Source: Stenocarpella maydis (taxonomy: Eukaryota > Ascomycota > Sordariomycetes > Diaporthales > Diaporthaceae). From it: a stretch of 64,000 nt of DNA. The stretch is from positions 506,150-570,149 of the forward strand of contig NQMI01000017.1 in assembly GCA_002270565.1 (NCBI GenBank), given 5' to 3'. The translations under genes were made by a program, and so were the position numbers. This document shows positions 48,109 to 58,760 of the stretch, in pieces (the first letter of the stretch is position 1; each line of letters begins with the position of its first letter). Under the pieces are notes generated by a model. The model was not told the origin of the DNA and made no database searches. It saw only the letters and a program-made list of their open reading frames with translations.

Positions 48109-49971
48109 TCATCTCCTGCGGCGCCGCTTCTTCAGCTCCGTAATGTCATCGTAGATTTCGGAGTCGGCGAGCAGTCCCTCGTCGGGCTCGAAAGCTGCTT
48201 CAGGGCTCGCCTGCAGGTTCTCGATGCCGTCATTGCCGAGTAGGAAGTCTCCAAGGTACTTAATCGAGTGCAAAATTTCCTCCTGTGCAAAAAGTATTCA
48301 GCCAGGTCAGCCCAAGAGGGAGGAATTGTCTTCCGAGTGAAGAAAAGAACTATACTTACCCCAGTCGGAATAATCTGATCACTGGGCAGAAGGAAGCCAT
48401 AACTGCCCGTGTCCCGCAGCTTGATCTGGTAGCTGTAATGAGCACCCAGCTCGTGATAGAACCAGTCGATGGCGGTCCCCCCGGTAGGTTCTATCCGAAG
48501 GGCCTTCTCGGTGTTCAAATCCGTTATTGCGCCTCTGCAGGCTGCCTTGACGGAATAACTCTCGCCAGAGAAGAGCCTGATGGACTTGGCCAGCCCCAAG
48601 GCGAGCTCCTCCATCTTCTCGATATTCGGCGGCTCGACGCCGCAGGTGTAAGCATAAGGGAACAAGATCTGTTGCGAGTAGGAATGCAGGTCCACCAGGC
48701 CAACAAAGTCGACGTTGTTTTCCTCGACTTGGGTCTTTGCCCAGTCGCGAAGAGCCGAGACTTCAACTGACTCCCAAGGTTCGTCACCACCGTACTAATG
48801 AATCGATGGTCAGCAAACCCGGTACGAGGGATCATGCTGGGTGTCTTCCCAGACAGATATTTCTCGCTCTGGACGTCGTATCCGACACGAACGGAAGATC
48901 CGGGTAGTCAATGCGCAGAATACATACACTTTCTGAACAAGGGTCATTTTGGTGTAACCCAGACCCGTCCCACTGGTAACCAAATGCGTGGTCGAGATCC
49001 AGCCCGCGGCAGAACTGCAGACTTGTGTGCTGGCGAGACTTCCTCCACAATCGGTCGGCAGCCCACGTGTACTCGATACCGTCCGGGTTGAGCTCAGGGA
49101 TGAAGACGACGTCGAAGTTGTTCAGAAACTTGGTGATGAGCGGGTCCTTGCCGTAGCTGGTGACGAGAGCCCAGGCGAGGTAATTGACAGTCGTGGTGGA
49201 GATCCATTCGCGGGCATGGGAGCCGCCCATGATGACCAGGGTCTTGCGAGGCTTCCCCTGGCCGCCGAAGCCGGGGCCGGCCACCAGCGCCGGGATGTCG
49301 CGGCCCTCGTAGGACTGGCCTATCGCCGTGTAGCGTACAAAGGAAGGGAACATGGCCTCGATGAGACGCATCCACCGCATGACGACCCTGTGGGGCTGGT
49401 AGTTGCGGAAGAAATACAGGCCCTCGTCGCCGTTGCTGGGGGGTTGAGGTCCCATCAGGTCGGGGCTGAACTTGCGCTCGAACTGGGACTGCTCCCTTGG
49501 CGTCGCAGGGGAGGGGTAGGAGGCGTAGACGGCCGAGGGCAAGTCGTCGACCATGACATGGTACGAGCTGCCGAGGGAGGGCGGGAGCAGGCCGAGCAGC
49601 GATTTGACATAGTTCCTCTGCACTCTCAGGTCGACGGTTCCGTCCCAGGACCATATATCGAGGAACAGGCGCTCTGTGGCCTCTGCTAATGCGGCCTCCT
49701 CCTCTGCGGTAGAGATGTTGAAGCGGAGGACAACCTCATCCTGGTATTTCCGGCCCAGATTTGGTATGCGCTGCTCAAAATCTCTGGAGGCGGGGCGGCC
49801 AAAGACCATCTGGACGGCGCTATCCCGAAGCCATGTCAACCAAGGGAAGACGGATCGGTCTGGATGGTGGTGGCCGTTGATGCTGTGGTGGCCGCGTGCT
49901 GTTGCGGCAGAGGCGATGGCGGGGCCGGAAGAAACGAGGAGGGGGAGAAGGACGGCGGACGGGAGTTGCAT
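48109..49971 (-). CDS. ECM14: Ecm14-type inactive metallocarboxypeptidase (M14)
   Basis: Secreted or vacuolar M14 homologue linked to cell-wall biogenesis in yeast, thought to be a pseudoenzyme. Three exons, 49971-48928, 48794-48360 and 48282-48109, give 550 residues. The signal peptide [20 protein letters not shown] ends near ASAATA. A propeptide follows ([10 protein letters not shown] to [12 protein letters not shown]). The M14 fold keeps zinc ligands His and Glu in [10 protein letters not shown] (about 252 and 255) and His in VDLHSYSQ (about 384), and the Arg/Asn segment [14 protein letters not shown]. The catalytic Glu of active enzymes is Lys here, in [16 protein letters not shown] (about residue 473), as known for Ecm14 proteins. 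The tail is acidic and ends in KKRRRRR. Confidence 0.93.
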
Positions 49972-51585
49972 CTTATCGTTAGGAAGGAGGAGGTGGTTGC
50001 AGCACGGCTGTGCTGCGATGCACGTTGGCGACGTTACGATAACGTCGTGTGTCGAAAGTGGCGAGCGATTGCGTCGCTGCTCGAAGCGGCTACCACGGTG
50101 CAGAGAGGCGCAGCATGCAGAGGCCAAGAGCTGATACAGCCTGGTGCGCAGGGCTTCTCCTGCACAATGCTGAGGTCTGTCTGTTATAACGGGTGGGTAG
50201 ACGATGTTGTTGCTCTGTACAGACCTGCACCAGCACCTAGTGTAGTGTAGATAGACACAGCAGGCCAGCTGCTTTGGTTGGTCGCCTGGCCGCTTGGCTT
50301 GGCGCAGGTCGGTCGATGGGAGAGGAGAGGGCACCTTTCTCCCGTAGTGTACCCCTGCAAGTGCCAGTGCCCGTGGCCTCGTCCTCAGCCTGGCTGGCTG
50401 GCCCCCCCTCCTTTCTCTCTGAATGGAGAAGCTATGACAGGAAGGGAGGCCAATCCCAGCCCCCACCCCCCCTTTGCCAAATGCATGCTTGAGCTTGGCT
50501 TGGCTAGTCGATTAATTTTTAGCACCTGCGCCAGCGCCAGCACCCGCAGCCGCACCCGCAGGCACAAGCCATCAGAGAATGGGATTTCTTATACATACCT
50601 AGGTACATGTATATCCATACACAGCTCTTACCCAGGTGCTTGAGTAGGTATGCAGCGGTTGGCGGACTTCCAGCACAAACCCGTTCGTTGGGCACCGTGG
50701 GCAAAAATGGACAGGACAGCCTCGTGCTGCCGGTGCAACCCCCAAGGCCTGAGAGATGAAATCAATTGACTTCCGTCAACATGAGCACAGGCAAACCAAG
50801 ACATGTAACTCTTCTGAGAGCCTGTCGCGCTGCACATGCAAGCACCAATATCAAACCCGTCCCAAGTCATGTAAGAGGCTAAGGCGGATTGACACGCCGG
50901 CCTGGCTGCATCCCATACCGGAGTTGCGGCAACCAGGCGCGCAGACAATCATCGAGGGCTGGCTCCTCATCTCGGTCCCTTGTTCGTCTCCTTGGCCACC
51001 AGCCCAATGCTCCTTGGTCGAGCTCGCTCGCCCGCTCACTCAGCCAGCCAGCCAGCCAGGCACGCCCTGTCCTGTCGGGCACTGTGTGCGAGCATGCACG
51101 TGTGCCTCGTGCGTGCTGCACGGTTGGTGCTTGGTGCGCGCGTGTGGTCGTGTGTGGTTGTGTGTTGGTATCATAATTAACGTGTTGAATACCACGAGGT
51201 GAGATTCCCAATGTTACGTTGGTGCTGGGGCGGATGGAAATGGCTGCAGCTGAGGAGGAAGCAAAAGAAGGGCTGTGGGGATGGAATGCCCATGCCCGTC
51301 ATCAAAGGGTGGCTCGAGAGTGGAGAGAAGGGAATTGGCACAAGCCGACCCGCTTCCCGTACTTTGGCATCCACACCCACATGCCTTAACCTCTTTGGCA
51401 TTTCGTCTACCAAGCATGGTGTAGTGTAGTCTCTACCGAGTAAGCCTCTCCTACCTTGTATCTAACTATGTACACTAGTTACAGTACTGCCCACACACAC
51501 ACAAGACTATGAAGTAGTGTACACTACAATCAATGTTATGGTAGTCCTGTCAGACAGCACCACCACCATCCCCTATTCCCTGTCT

Positions 51586-51644
51586 CCCTGCCCCTGCCCC
51601 TGCCCCTGCCCCTGCCCTGCCCTGCCCTGCCCTGCCCTGCCCTG
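51586..51644. repeat. CCCTG / CCCCTG tandem repeat
   Basis: About four CCCCTG units followed by seven CCCTG units, at the left border of the ATG-free stretch. Confidence 0.95.
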
Positions 51645-52421
51645 ACTTGCTTGTCCAGGGCTGGTCTTGTCCTGCGCACATACGAAGACTGAGAGAGGAA
51701 AGGCTGTCACGGGCAAGCCGCCTACTCTACCACTCTGCCGCTTCACTCTTCAGCATATTTCGCTTCCCAGAGCAACCAACCCACGGGGACACCTTGCTTC
51801 CAAGGAGCCGGCTCGCCTTGCAGCTTGCGACATTAGCTGCACTGCATCTCGGGGCACTTCGAGTCGACCAGAGAGACAAGCAAGCCCCCTCCAGTCTGCA
51901 GTCTGCAGTCCAGCCTCCAAGCCAAACTGCGACCTCCCAAGTCTCCCAACCTCCGCGTCTCCCATCCCGCTGCTCCCAGCTGGACGACCGTCTTGGCTTG
52001 AGACCCTCCTGCGTAAACCGAGAACCGGGTCTGGCCTACCAGCTTTCCCTCCGCACTCCAACCATCCAGCCTTTCTTGCCCGCCCTGCTCGACATTTGGC
52101 TCGACGGAGCCGCGGAGCCCACCGAGTCACGGAGCCACAGGGAGACAGCTCTGGCGTAATCCTCTCGTCAGTACCCCCCCCCCAAGCCTGCAGCCCGCGA
52201 CATATTCTCGACAACACCACGCCGCTCCATCCCAATCCTGCGAGCTGTCTTGGCCCTCCGCAGCCGTTGCCCTGGCCTTTCTATCTTGCACTACCTCCCG
52301 TCTGGGCCGGCCACCACAGCCATAACCACAACCTCGACCGCCACCAACTCCAACACCCAATTCAATACGGACCTCTGCCACCCGTAGTCTCCGGCCCACC
52401 AGCTTCCATTGCCCAGCGGTC

Positions 52422-52442
52422 ATGGCTGACAGAACCGACTAG
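52422..52442 (+). promoter_or_regulatory. upstream ORF 1 before the Sec7 gene
   Basis: First ATG after about 880 ATG-free bases. It encodes MADRTD and then TAG, ending 64 bases before the main start. The context CGGTCATGG gives T at -3 and G at +4, so it may be read only in part. Confidence 0.5.
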
Positions 52443-52481
52443 TATCCTTGCCGCCCGATTCTCTCCGCCAAGACTGAAGCT

Positions 52482-52553
52482 ATGGTGATCCTCGCCAACG
52501 CACACTATGCCCTTTCTTCGCACCAAGCGTGGAACTCCGGCCAGCGAGTCTGA
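52482..52553 (+). promoter_or_regulatory. upstream ORF 2 overlapping the Sec7 start
   Basis: ATG in the context AAGCTATGG (G at -3, G at +4), 23 codons plus stop, ending at TGA 52551-52553, that is 44 bases beyond the main ATG at 52507 in another frame. If present in the mRNA it should reduce main-frame initiation. Confidence 0.5.
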
Positions 52554-55500
52554 GTTGCGCCGCTCAGCCCTGGACCCAGACCATGTCCAGGACCCCAAGG
52601 AACCACCCTTGAGGTCCACCTCCTCAAACGTCGACCTGCGAGAACTGCACCTGTTGCGCTTCGACTCCCACAACTCAGCTGACGCTGACGCCGCTCCTGC
52701 CAATGGCTCGACTCCTGCAATACCTGCTCCTCCTGTCACCCCTCCGCACGACAGTCCCTCGTTCCCCGCCGCCGCCGACAACGCCCTGACTGTCCCTGTC
52801 CGAGATCCCATAGACCGCCCCGACTCGCCGCCGATCCAGGACGAAACCCCAAAACACCGCCGCTTCTCCATGTTGAGGTTTCGCAATGCCTCCGACTCTC
52901 AGCTCTCGGCCAGGGCAAAGAAACAGATTGTTGACGAGTCCGCGCCTCCTGTGCCACGGCGTATGTCGCACCGCAACCCTCAGCGTTCTCACCGGAACCC
53001 ACAGACTCTGGCTAACAGCATTGTCACAGCCCCCCCCGAGATCATAACCACCGCCCCGACAGTCGAGTTCAATACCGTCCCCAGGAAGCCATCTCGTATG
53101 TTTGGTCGTCTCAGGCGTTCTGGTGAGGAGATGCGGGCCGAGCAGCAACTGCAACAACAAGAACAACAACGACAGACGCAACGGCGGCCGTCGACTCAGG
53201 GCCTCAGCAAAAAAGACAGGCGGAAATCATTTCTCCCAGGCGTGTCTTCCAATGGCAAAATGTCTATAAGCATAGAGGAACCAAAGCGACCAAAATCGTC
53301 AAATGCGCCCTCAACCAATGGCATGGCCCAACACCCTCCGCTCCCACTCCCTGGGACAAGGTTATCCGAGTCCTCGAGGTCCGAAGACAGCTCAGAGCCA
53401 ATACGTGGGAGCACTGCCCCTAATGCGTCTACAAGCACGAGCACGACCAATTTCTTCCGGCTTCCGCGGCGGAAACCAAAACAGCCTGAGCCCATGTTTC
53501 CCATTGCACATCTCCAAAAGAATCGCAGCCATGAACACAATACGAACTCAAACCCGTCGCTGGCACCCTCGACCCCTGTGCGCGCGAGTACTTCGTCTGC
53601 CGCTTCTGGATATGGGACCCAGCAGACTCCTGTCGCCCGAGGCCCAAGTGGTGCGAACGGTGTGACCACACCTCCCAGGCGGTCGCCTGCGAAGGCCCTC
53701 TTCCACAAGTCGCATGCTTCACCCGCGACAGCCCTCTTCCGGCCAAAATCCACGAATAGTGGTGCTTCCTCGCCGACAAGATCACAAATGAACCCGCGGG
53801 GTAGGTCGTCAACAATGAGTTCACTAGGACGGGAGTCTGTGGACGAGCGTCTGGCACCATCGTTCCCCCGAGCATCTACTTCCACTGGTCGAAAAAGCTT
53901 TGGCGACCTCCTAGGAATCAGTCGACTACGGAACAACCCAGAGTCCCTACGTCAGGGGACAGGCACACCGGCCACACCGGGGTCCAACACATCCAAGGAT
54001 AATTCGCTCAATATCCAGAGGGAATCCGTCGTCTTGCCGGAACGCCGGGAAGACGAGAACCCAGGGAGATACCTCGAGCGCCTCGAGGAGGTCGCAAGTC
54101 GTAGCGTGATTGCTGCAGCCATTTCAAAAAGCTCAGACACCTTCTCTCTGGCCGTTCTTCGCAGCTACATGCGGAGGTTCGGCTTCTTCGGCGACCCTAT
54201 GGACATGGCCATAAGGAAGCTGTTGATGTCCGCGGAGCTACCTAAGGAGACACAACACATTGATCGTTTTCTGCAAGCCTTTGCGAACCGCTACCATGAA
54301 TGTAACCCCGGGATCTACGCAAACCCGGATCAGGCCTACTTCATAGCCTTCTCAATCTTGATCCTGCATACCGACGTGTTCAACAAGAACAACAAGCACA
54401 AGATGCAGAAGCCCGACTACATCAAGAATACCAGGGGGGAAGGGATCTTTGATGAGATCCTCGAGGTCTTCTATGACAACATCACATACACACCTTTTAT
54501 CCATGTCGAGGATGATTTGGACATGAACGGGGACCGAATGACCGTTCACAAGGTCTCCAAGAAGAAATCCATTCTGCCCAATCCTAACGCTGCAGATGCC
54601 GCTACCAAACGAGCCGCCAAGGAACCCATTGATCCCTACACCATCATTTTGGACAACAGACTCGACATCCTACGGCCCAACCTGAAAGACGTGATGCACC
54701 TTGACGATCACTTCAGCTACCTCGGGACGGCCCAGAGCCTGAACCTGAAGGAGCTGCAGAGGACCTTCTTCAGGACTGGAATCCTGCAGATCGTATCAGC
54801 AAGGTCCCGTCCTGATGCCTTCATGACCGAGAAGACCGCCACGAATCCCCAGGAGGCCCAACCAGGTGTTGTTGACATAAAGGTCACGAAAGTGGGTCTC
54901 TTATGGCGCAAGGACGTGAAGAAGAAGAAGACGAGATCACCGTGGCAGGAATGGGGTGCCATCCTGACCGGTGCGCAGCTGTACTTCTTTCGTAACACTG
55001 CCTGGGTCAAAAATCTCATGCACCAGTATGAGGCGCACGTCAAGCAAGGTCATGACAGCATGCCGATCATATTCAAGCCGCCACTGGAGACGTTCAAACC
55101 AGATGCCCTAATGTCCACGGACGGCGCCGTCTCATTGTTGGATGCTACATACAAGAAACATAAGCACGCGTTCGTGTACGTGCGACAAGGAGGACTCGAA
55201 GAGGTCCTGCTTGCCGACAACGAGGATGAGATGAACGACTGGTTGGCGAAACTGAACTATGCAGCCGCATTCAAGACAAATGGGGTGCGCATGAGAGGCG
55301 TTCTGGGCAGCAACTACGATGGCCAAGGCCGGAGAGCTTTCAGAAGGCTGGATACGGACGCGGTCCAGACACCCAGTGGAGAAGTCACCATTGCGCGCTC
55401 GAAAGTTGACCAACAAATGGCTCACGATATTCTATTTGCACGCCGCGAGATCATCTTTCACAAGGTCGCCGAAGCCAACGAGAAGCTTCAGCATGAGGAG

Positions 55501-57090
55501 AAGAAACTTGAGCAGGCGCTGAGGAATGCCCGCCATCTTCAGTTACTCGCCCCGGTCCAGCCGAAGACGCGAGACCAAATGCTCATGGCAGCCGGGCGTA
55601 TGGCCGCGCAGCTCAAGTGGGCGAGGGTCGAGATCTGCAAGATCAGGTGCCATCGCGATATCCTCCTCATGGACCTTGAAGAGGAGCGGCAGATGCTGGG
55701 GCTCCCTCCAGGCCCGATGTCAGAAGCCATCAACAGCCCCGACAAGCCGGATCTCGGCCGGCAGATGTCGAAGGCTAGCAGCGGCACGGTAATGCCGAGG
55801 CCTCTGACTCCCAAGCCGACCAGCCCACAGCGCAGCCAGGCAGAAGGCGCAGGGTCGGACGCTGAATCAGGCCAGGGCGAGGCTTTCCAGACGCCGCCAA
55901 CAAGCACAGCCCCGTCTTCGTCCCACAGGCGCCAAAACTCCTGGGAACTGCCCGCCCTGAACTTCGATCGGACCAGCATGAGGAAGGCTTCTGTTTCGAG
56001 CGCGAGGTCATCCCACGCGTCTGTCCCTTCCACGCCACCTCGGACAGCCATCAACACGAGCTCCATGGCTGAGGAAGATGTCGCGCCTCATGATGACGGC
56101 GAGGACCACCATGAACCAGATGCACGCGAACGTGAACTCTTGGAACAGGCCGGTCTACTCGGTGCGGAGGTCACGCGCAGCCCAGAGCCAATCGATCAGA
56201 CGAGATCAGTCGACCCGGATGCCACACCTGAGCGACAGGAACACACGTCTCACAGCAACTCCATGGACAAAGCTGACAAGAACAAGATCCGCCGGAGTCT
56301 GCAACGCACGCTCAGAGAGGGTGCAGGCCACCTTTCTCATGCTCGGAGCCGCAAGGGAAAGGAGCCCGCCACGAGCGGCTCGACGGACGATAACGAGTCT
56401 GAGATGCTCACTCGTGGGTCCGGCTCTTTCGTGGTTCATGGGAAGAAAGCCTCGGTCATTACCTTCGGGTCTGAGCTTCAGAGCAGCCTGTCGCCTGACG
56501 AGCATCTTCGTGCGCGTAAGGCGTCGCACGCGGAAGGCAGTGTCGCCCACAGCGACAGCGCCGAGGCAATAGATGTAGCCGCTGGCAGTGGCAGCGGAAG
56601 TGGCGACGGTGATTTTCGGGTCTTTCTGCTGTCTGGCCCAAAGAGTGCTAACAAGCGGCGGTCGTCGGCAGCCAGTGCCAGCACGGCAACGGCCAGGAGT
56701 TTCAGAGACCTGCACAGGAAATATAGCTCGGCACAGGCAGCCAAGGCGTCCTCCTCGGGCGGAAACCTTACTGTTCCTTCGGACGCCGAAAGTGATCCGG
56801 CCCTGAGCTTCTCCGACGGGCGGCGCAGCCCTCTGCTGCAAGAGCACGTGGAAGAGCTGAGGGAAGAGGAAGAGCCTGTTGGCCCAGGAGACAATGCCGA
56901 CGCCGACGTCGAAGATTCAGAGTTCAAGAGCGCAACAATGAACAAGACGAGAGAAACTCTGTTTTTCACTCCAGAGCCGCCGGCATCTCCATCCGCCGGC
57001 AGTGTGAAGGAGGCCTCGGAAGAGGGCAAGGACGACCCCAAGGACAGCGGCCAAGGGGAAGCCAACCCAGCAGTTCTCGTGCTTGTTTGA
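52507..57090 (+). CDS. Sec7-PH domain Arf guanine nucleotide exchange factor
   Basis: Predicted activator of Arf GTPases in Golgi or endosomal traffic, in layout like yeast Syt1. One exon of 1527 residues, start MPFLRTKRGTPASE. The first 500 residues are Ser/Pro-rich and disordered, with basic patches and a Gln run. The Sec7 domain covers about residues 520-665. It has SDTFSLAVLRSYMRRFGFFG and the catalytic Glu in LPKETQHIDRFLQAFANRYH, then QAYFIAFSILILHTDVFNK. A PH domain follows at about 790-925 (VGLLWRKDV to EMNDWLAKLNYAAAF), and a helical coiled-coil-like segment at about 975-1060. The C-terminal 450 residues are acidic and Ser-rich. No intron is needed over 4.6 kb. An upstream ORF overlaps the start. 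Confidence 0.92.
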   Translation: MPFLRTKRGTPASESELRRSALDPDHVQDPKEPPLRSTSSNVDLRELHLLRFDSHNSADADAAPANGSTPAIPAPPVTPPHDSPSFPAAADNALTVPVRDPIDRPDSPPIQDETPKHRRFSMLRFRNASDSQLSARAKKQIVDESAPPVPRRMSHRNPQRSHRNPQTLANSIVTAPPEIITTAPTVEFNTVPRKPSRMFGRLRRSGEEMRAEQQLQQQEQQRQTQRRPSTQGLSKKDRRKSFLPGVSSNGKMSISIEEPKRPKSSNAPSTNGMAQHPPLPLPGTRLSESSRSEDSSEPIRGSTAPNASTSTSTTNFFRLPRRKPKQPEPMFPIAHLQKNRSHEHNTNSNPSLAPSTPVRASTSSAASGYGTQQTPVARGPSGANGVTTPPRRSPAKALFHKSHASPATALFRPKSTNSGASSPTRSQMNPRGRSSTMSSLGRESVDERLAPSFPRASTSTGRKSFGDLLGISRLRNNPESLRQGTGTPATPGSNTSKDNSLNIQRESVVLPERREDENPGRYLERLEEVASRSVIAAAISKSSDTFSLAVLRSYMRRFGFFGDPMDMAIRKLLMSAELPKETQHIDRFLQAFANRYHECNPGIYANPDQAYFIAFSILILHTDVFNKNNKHKMQKPDYIKNTRGEGIFDEILEVFYDNITYTPFIHVEDDLDMNGDRMTVHKVSKKKSILPNPNAADAATKRAAKEPIDPYTIILDNRLDILRPNLKDVMHLDDHFSYLGTAQSLNLKELQRTFFRTGILQIVSARSRPDAFMTEKTATNPQEAQPGVVDIKVTKVGLLWRKDVKKKKTRSPWQEWGAILTGAQLYFFRNTAWVKNLMHQYEAHVKQGHDSMPIIFKPPLETFKPDALMSTDGAVSLLDATYKKHKHAFVYVRQGGLEEVLLADNEDEMNDWLAKLNYAAAFKTNGVRMRGVLGSNYDGQGRRAFRRLDTDAVQTPSGEVTIARSKVDQQMAHDILFARREIIFHKVAEANEKLQHEEKKLEQALRNARHLQLLAPVQPKTRDQMLMAAGRMAAQLKWARVEICKIRCHRDILLMDLEEERQMLGLPPGPMSEAINSPDKPDLGRQMSKASSGTVMPRPLTPKPTSPQRSQAEGAGSDAESGQGEAFQTPPTSTAPSSSHRRQNSWELPALNFDRTSMRKASVSSARSSHASVPSTPPRTAINTSSMAEEDVAPHDDGEDHHEPDARERELLEQAGLLGAEVTRSPEPIDQTRSVDPDATPERQEHTSHSNSMDKADKNKIRRSLQRTLREGAGHLSHARSRKGKEPATSGSTDDNESEMLTRGSGSFVVHGKKASVITFGSELQSSLSPDEHLRARKASHAEGSVAHSDSAEAIDVAAGSGSGSGDGDFRVFLLSGPKSANKRRSSAASASTATARSFRDLHRKYSSAQAAKASSSGGNLTVPSDAESDPALSFSDGRRSPLLQEHVEELREEEEPVGPGDNADADVEDSEFKSATMNKTRETLFFTPEPPASPSAGSVKEASEEGKDDPKDSGQGEANPAVLVLV

Positions 57091-58760
57091 CCATGGTGAC
57101 TTGCTAGCAAGTCGCGACCCGCCTGTTTCAGCTATCGCGGATCGATTGCAGAACGGGTGAGGGGTCATGACGATACGATTTCATTGTCTACGATACTACT
57201 TAATAATCAACTTCAAGGCCGAAAGACTCTGGTCGCGCGCAGACGTGGCCCGGACCCTTCAGACTTTTCGTTCTCCGATGGCAGACATCAGCTGTATTTA
57301 TGTACATAGACAAAGGGAATGAGGGAACGGAATAAAGGGCGAGACTTGATACCACACCATCACCACCATCACCACATTTTCAATAAGAGCCTTGCTCTGT
57401 TTGTGGACACACAGTCGGCTTTATGGATCAGGATGGCGCATATGCAATACACTGGCTTGATGGGCCCCAAGTGAGAGAGATAAACTCCTGATCCTACATC
57501 TCTCCACACATCATCTCATTACCGTTTTGTTTTTCATTGAGGAAAAGGACTTGTCCACCAAAAGTGAGTTGAAAAGGGTGAGGCAAAGCAAAGCATTGGA
57601 ACAGGACAGCAAGGAAAACCACCGAAACCGGCATATTGTTACCTTTACTTTATCTTCTGTTTCTCCCTTGTTCTTACTCTTCTTCCTCTATATCATCTCA
57701 CCGCCATCTAAATCGGGGCGGGGGGGGGGGTGGAGACACACGGCGTTTAGTTGGACCAGGTCTGGCCTTGCACGCTACTCTACTGCTTTGAGTACCCCGA
57801 GGTGGCGGATGGGGAGTTGCTGCTACTTTACGGCCAGCCACTCACACCCCAGACATCATCAAAGGCCCTTGGTGGTGGGGAAATAGCTGAATGGGACATT
57901 TCGATATCGTACCTGCGCGCGCTTCCAGCCTTCGAGGATCTAGATCTGGCGCCTCGGAGCACTTGTGCTTCAGCATGAGATGGAAATCTTGTGGTTAGAT
58001 CCGTCTGCTATTCCCGTGCTTAGCACACGACAGACCTTGCTGATTTCAGGGCACGCACGAGCAGCACCAGCTCCTCAGAGCCTTGAACAAAAGGCACCCC
58101 CCACCTATCGGGTCTCGATGACCGCTTCATAGTAACGTAAAACCAGGCTGTAATTTTCCCCTCCACCCGTGCCCAGGAGATCTGCCCCGTGCGGTCTGAT
58201 GCACGCTCTGGCCTAGACAAAGGAGACACGTCAGGCTTAGTAAACCGCCCTGGAATGGACGAACCACTGACATGGCGAGTACGTATAATCTTGCTCAGGT
58301 TCTCGAGTCTGCAGGATTGTGGACTTCTTTTGCTTTGGCTGATCAGACGCCGGCACAGAGCAGGAGGGCTTGGATTCCTCATGTGATGATGCAGTAAAGG
58401 GATGCTTTCTTTACAAACAAACTATTTGATCTTGGAGTCCGTTTCTAAGGAGCTAGAAGAAGCCAACTCCAAGAAAACCCGCCGTAGGTCTCGACATATC
58501 CATAATCTCATTAAATTAACCACTCAGGCTGATGGAAACTAGAGGGACTTCTAAGCAATATAGTGGTGCTGATTCAACCTCGTCTTCGCAAGGGGCGCCG
58601 CCACTGGTACCTGCAAGGCTGGTGGACCGCGACTTGGACACAATGTTATATGCTGTCATGAGGAGGTTTGCCCCAAGACATAGCCATCTATATGTGGTAG
58701 ATCTGGAAGAATCTCGCCAATGCGTGTCTACTCGTCAGCATAGGGCTCAGTCTGAGACTC
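57091..58760. other. convergent intergenic region Sec7 gene / SRP72
   Basis: About 1.7 kb of shared 3' flank, with CACCAT repeats near 57355-57375 and a G10 run at about 57717-57730. No gene was recognised. Confidence 0.55.

Larger units (their letters stand above)
49972..52506. other. divergent intergenic region ECM14 / Sec7 gene, with long leader
   Basis: Upstream region of two divergent genes. It has TACCTAGGTA at 50596-50605 and a CCCTG-type tandem at 51586-51644. From about 51541 to 52421 the plus strand has no ATG in any frame, then come two upstream ORFs. This looks like a long transcribed leader of the Sec7 gene. No other gene was recognised. Confidence 0.55.

Noticed and set aside
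51667..52488. 273-codon open frame before the Sec7 gene
   Set aside because: It has no ATG at all and starts at TTG. It is better explained as an ATG-depleted leader.
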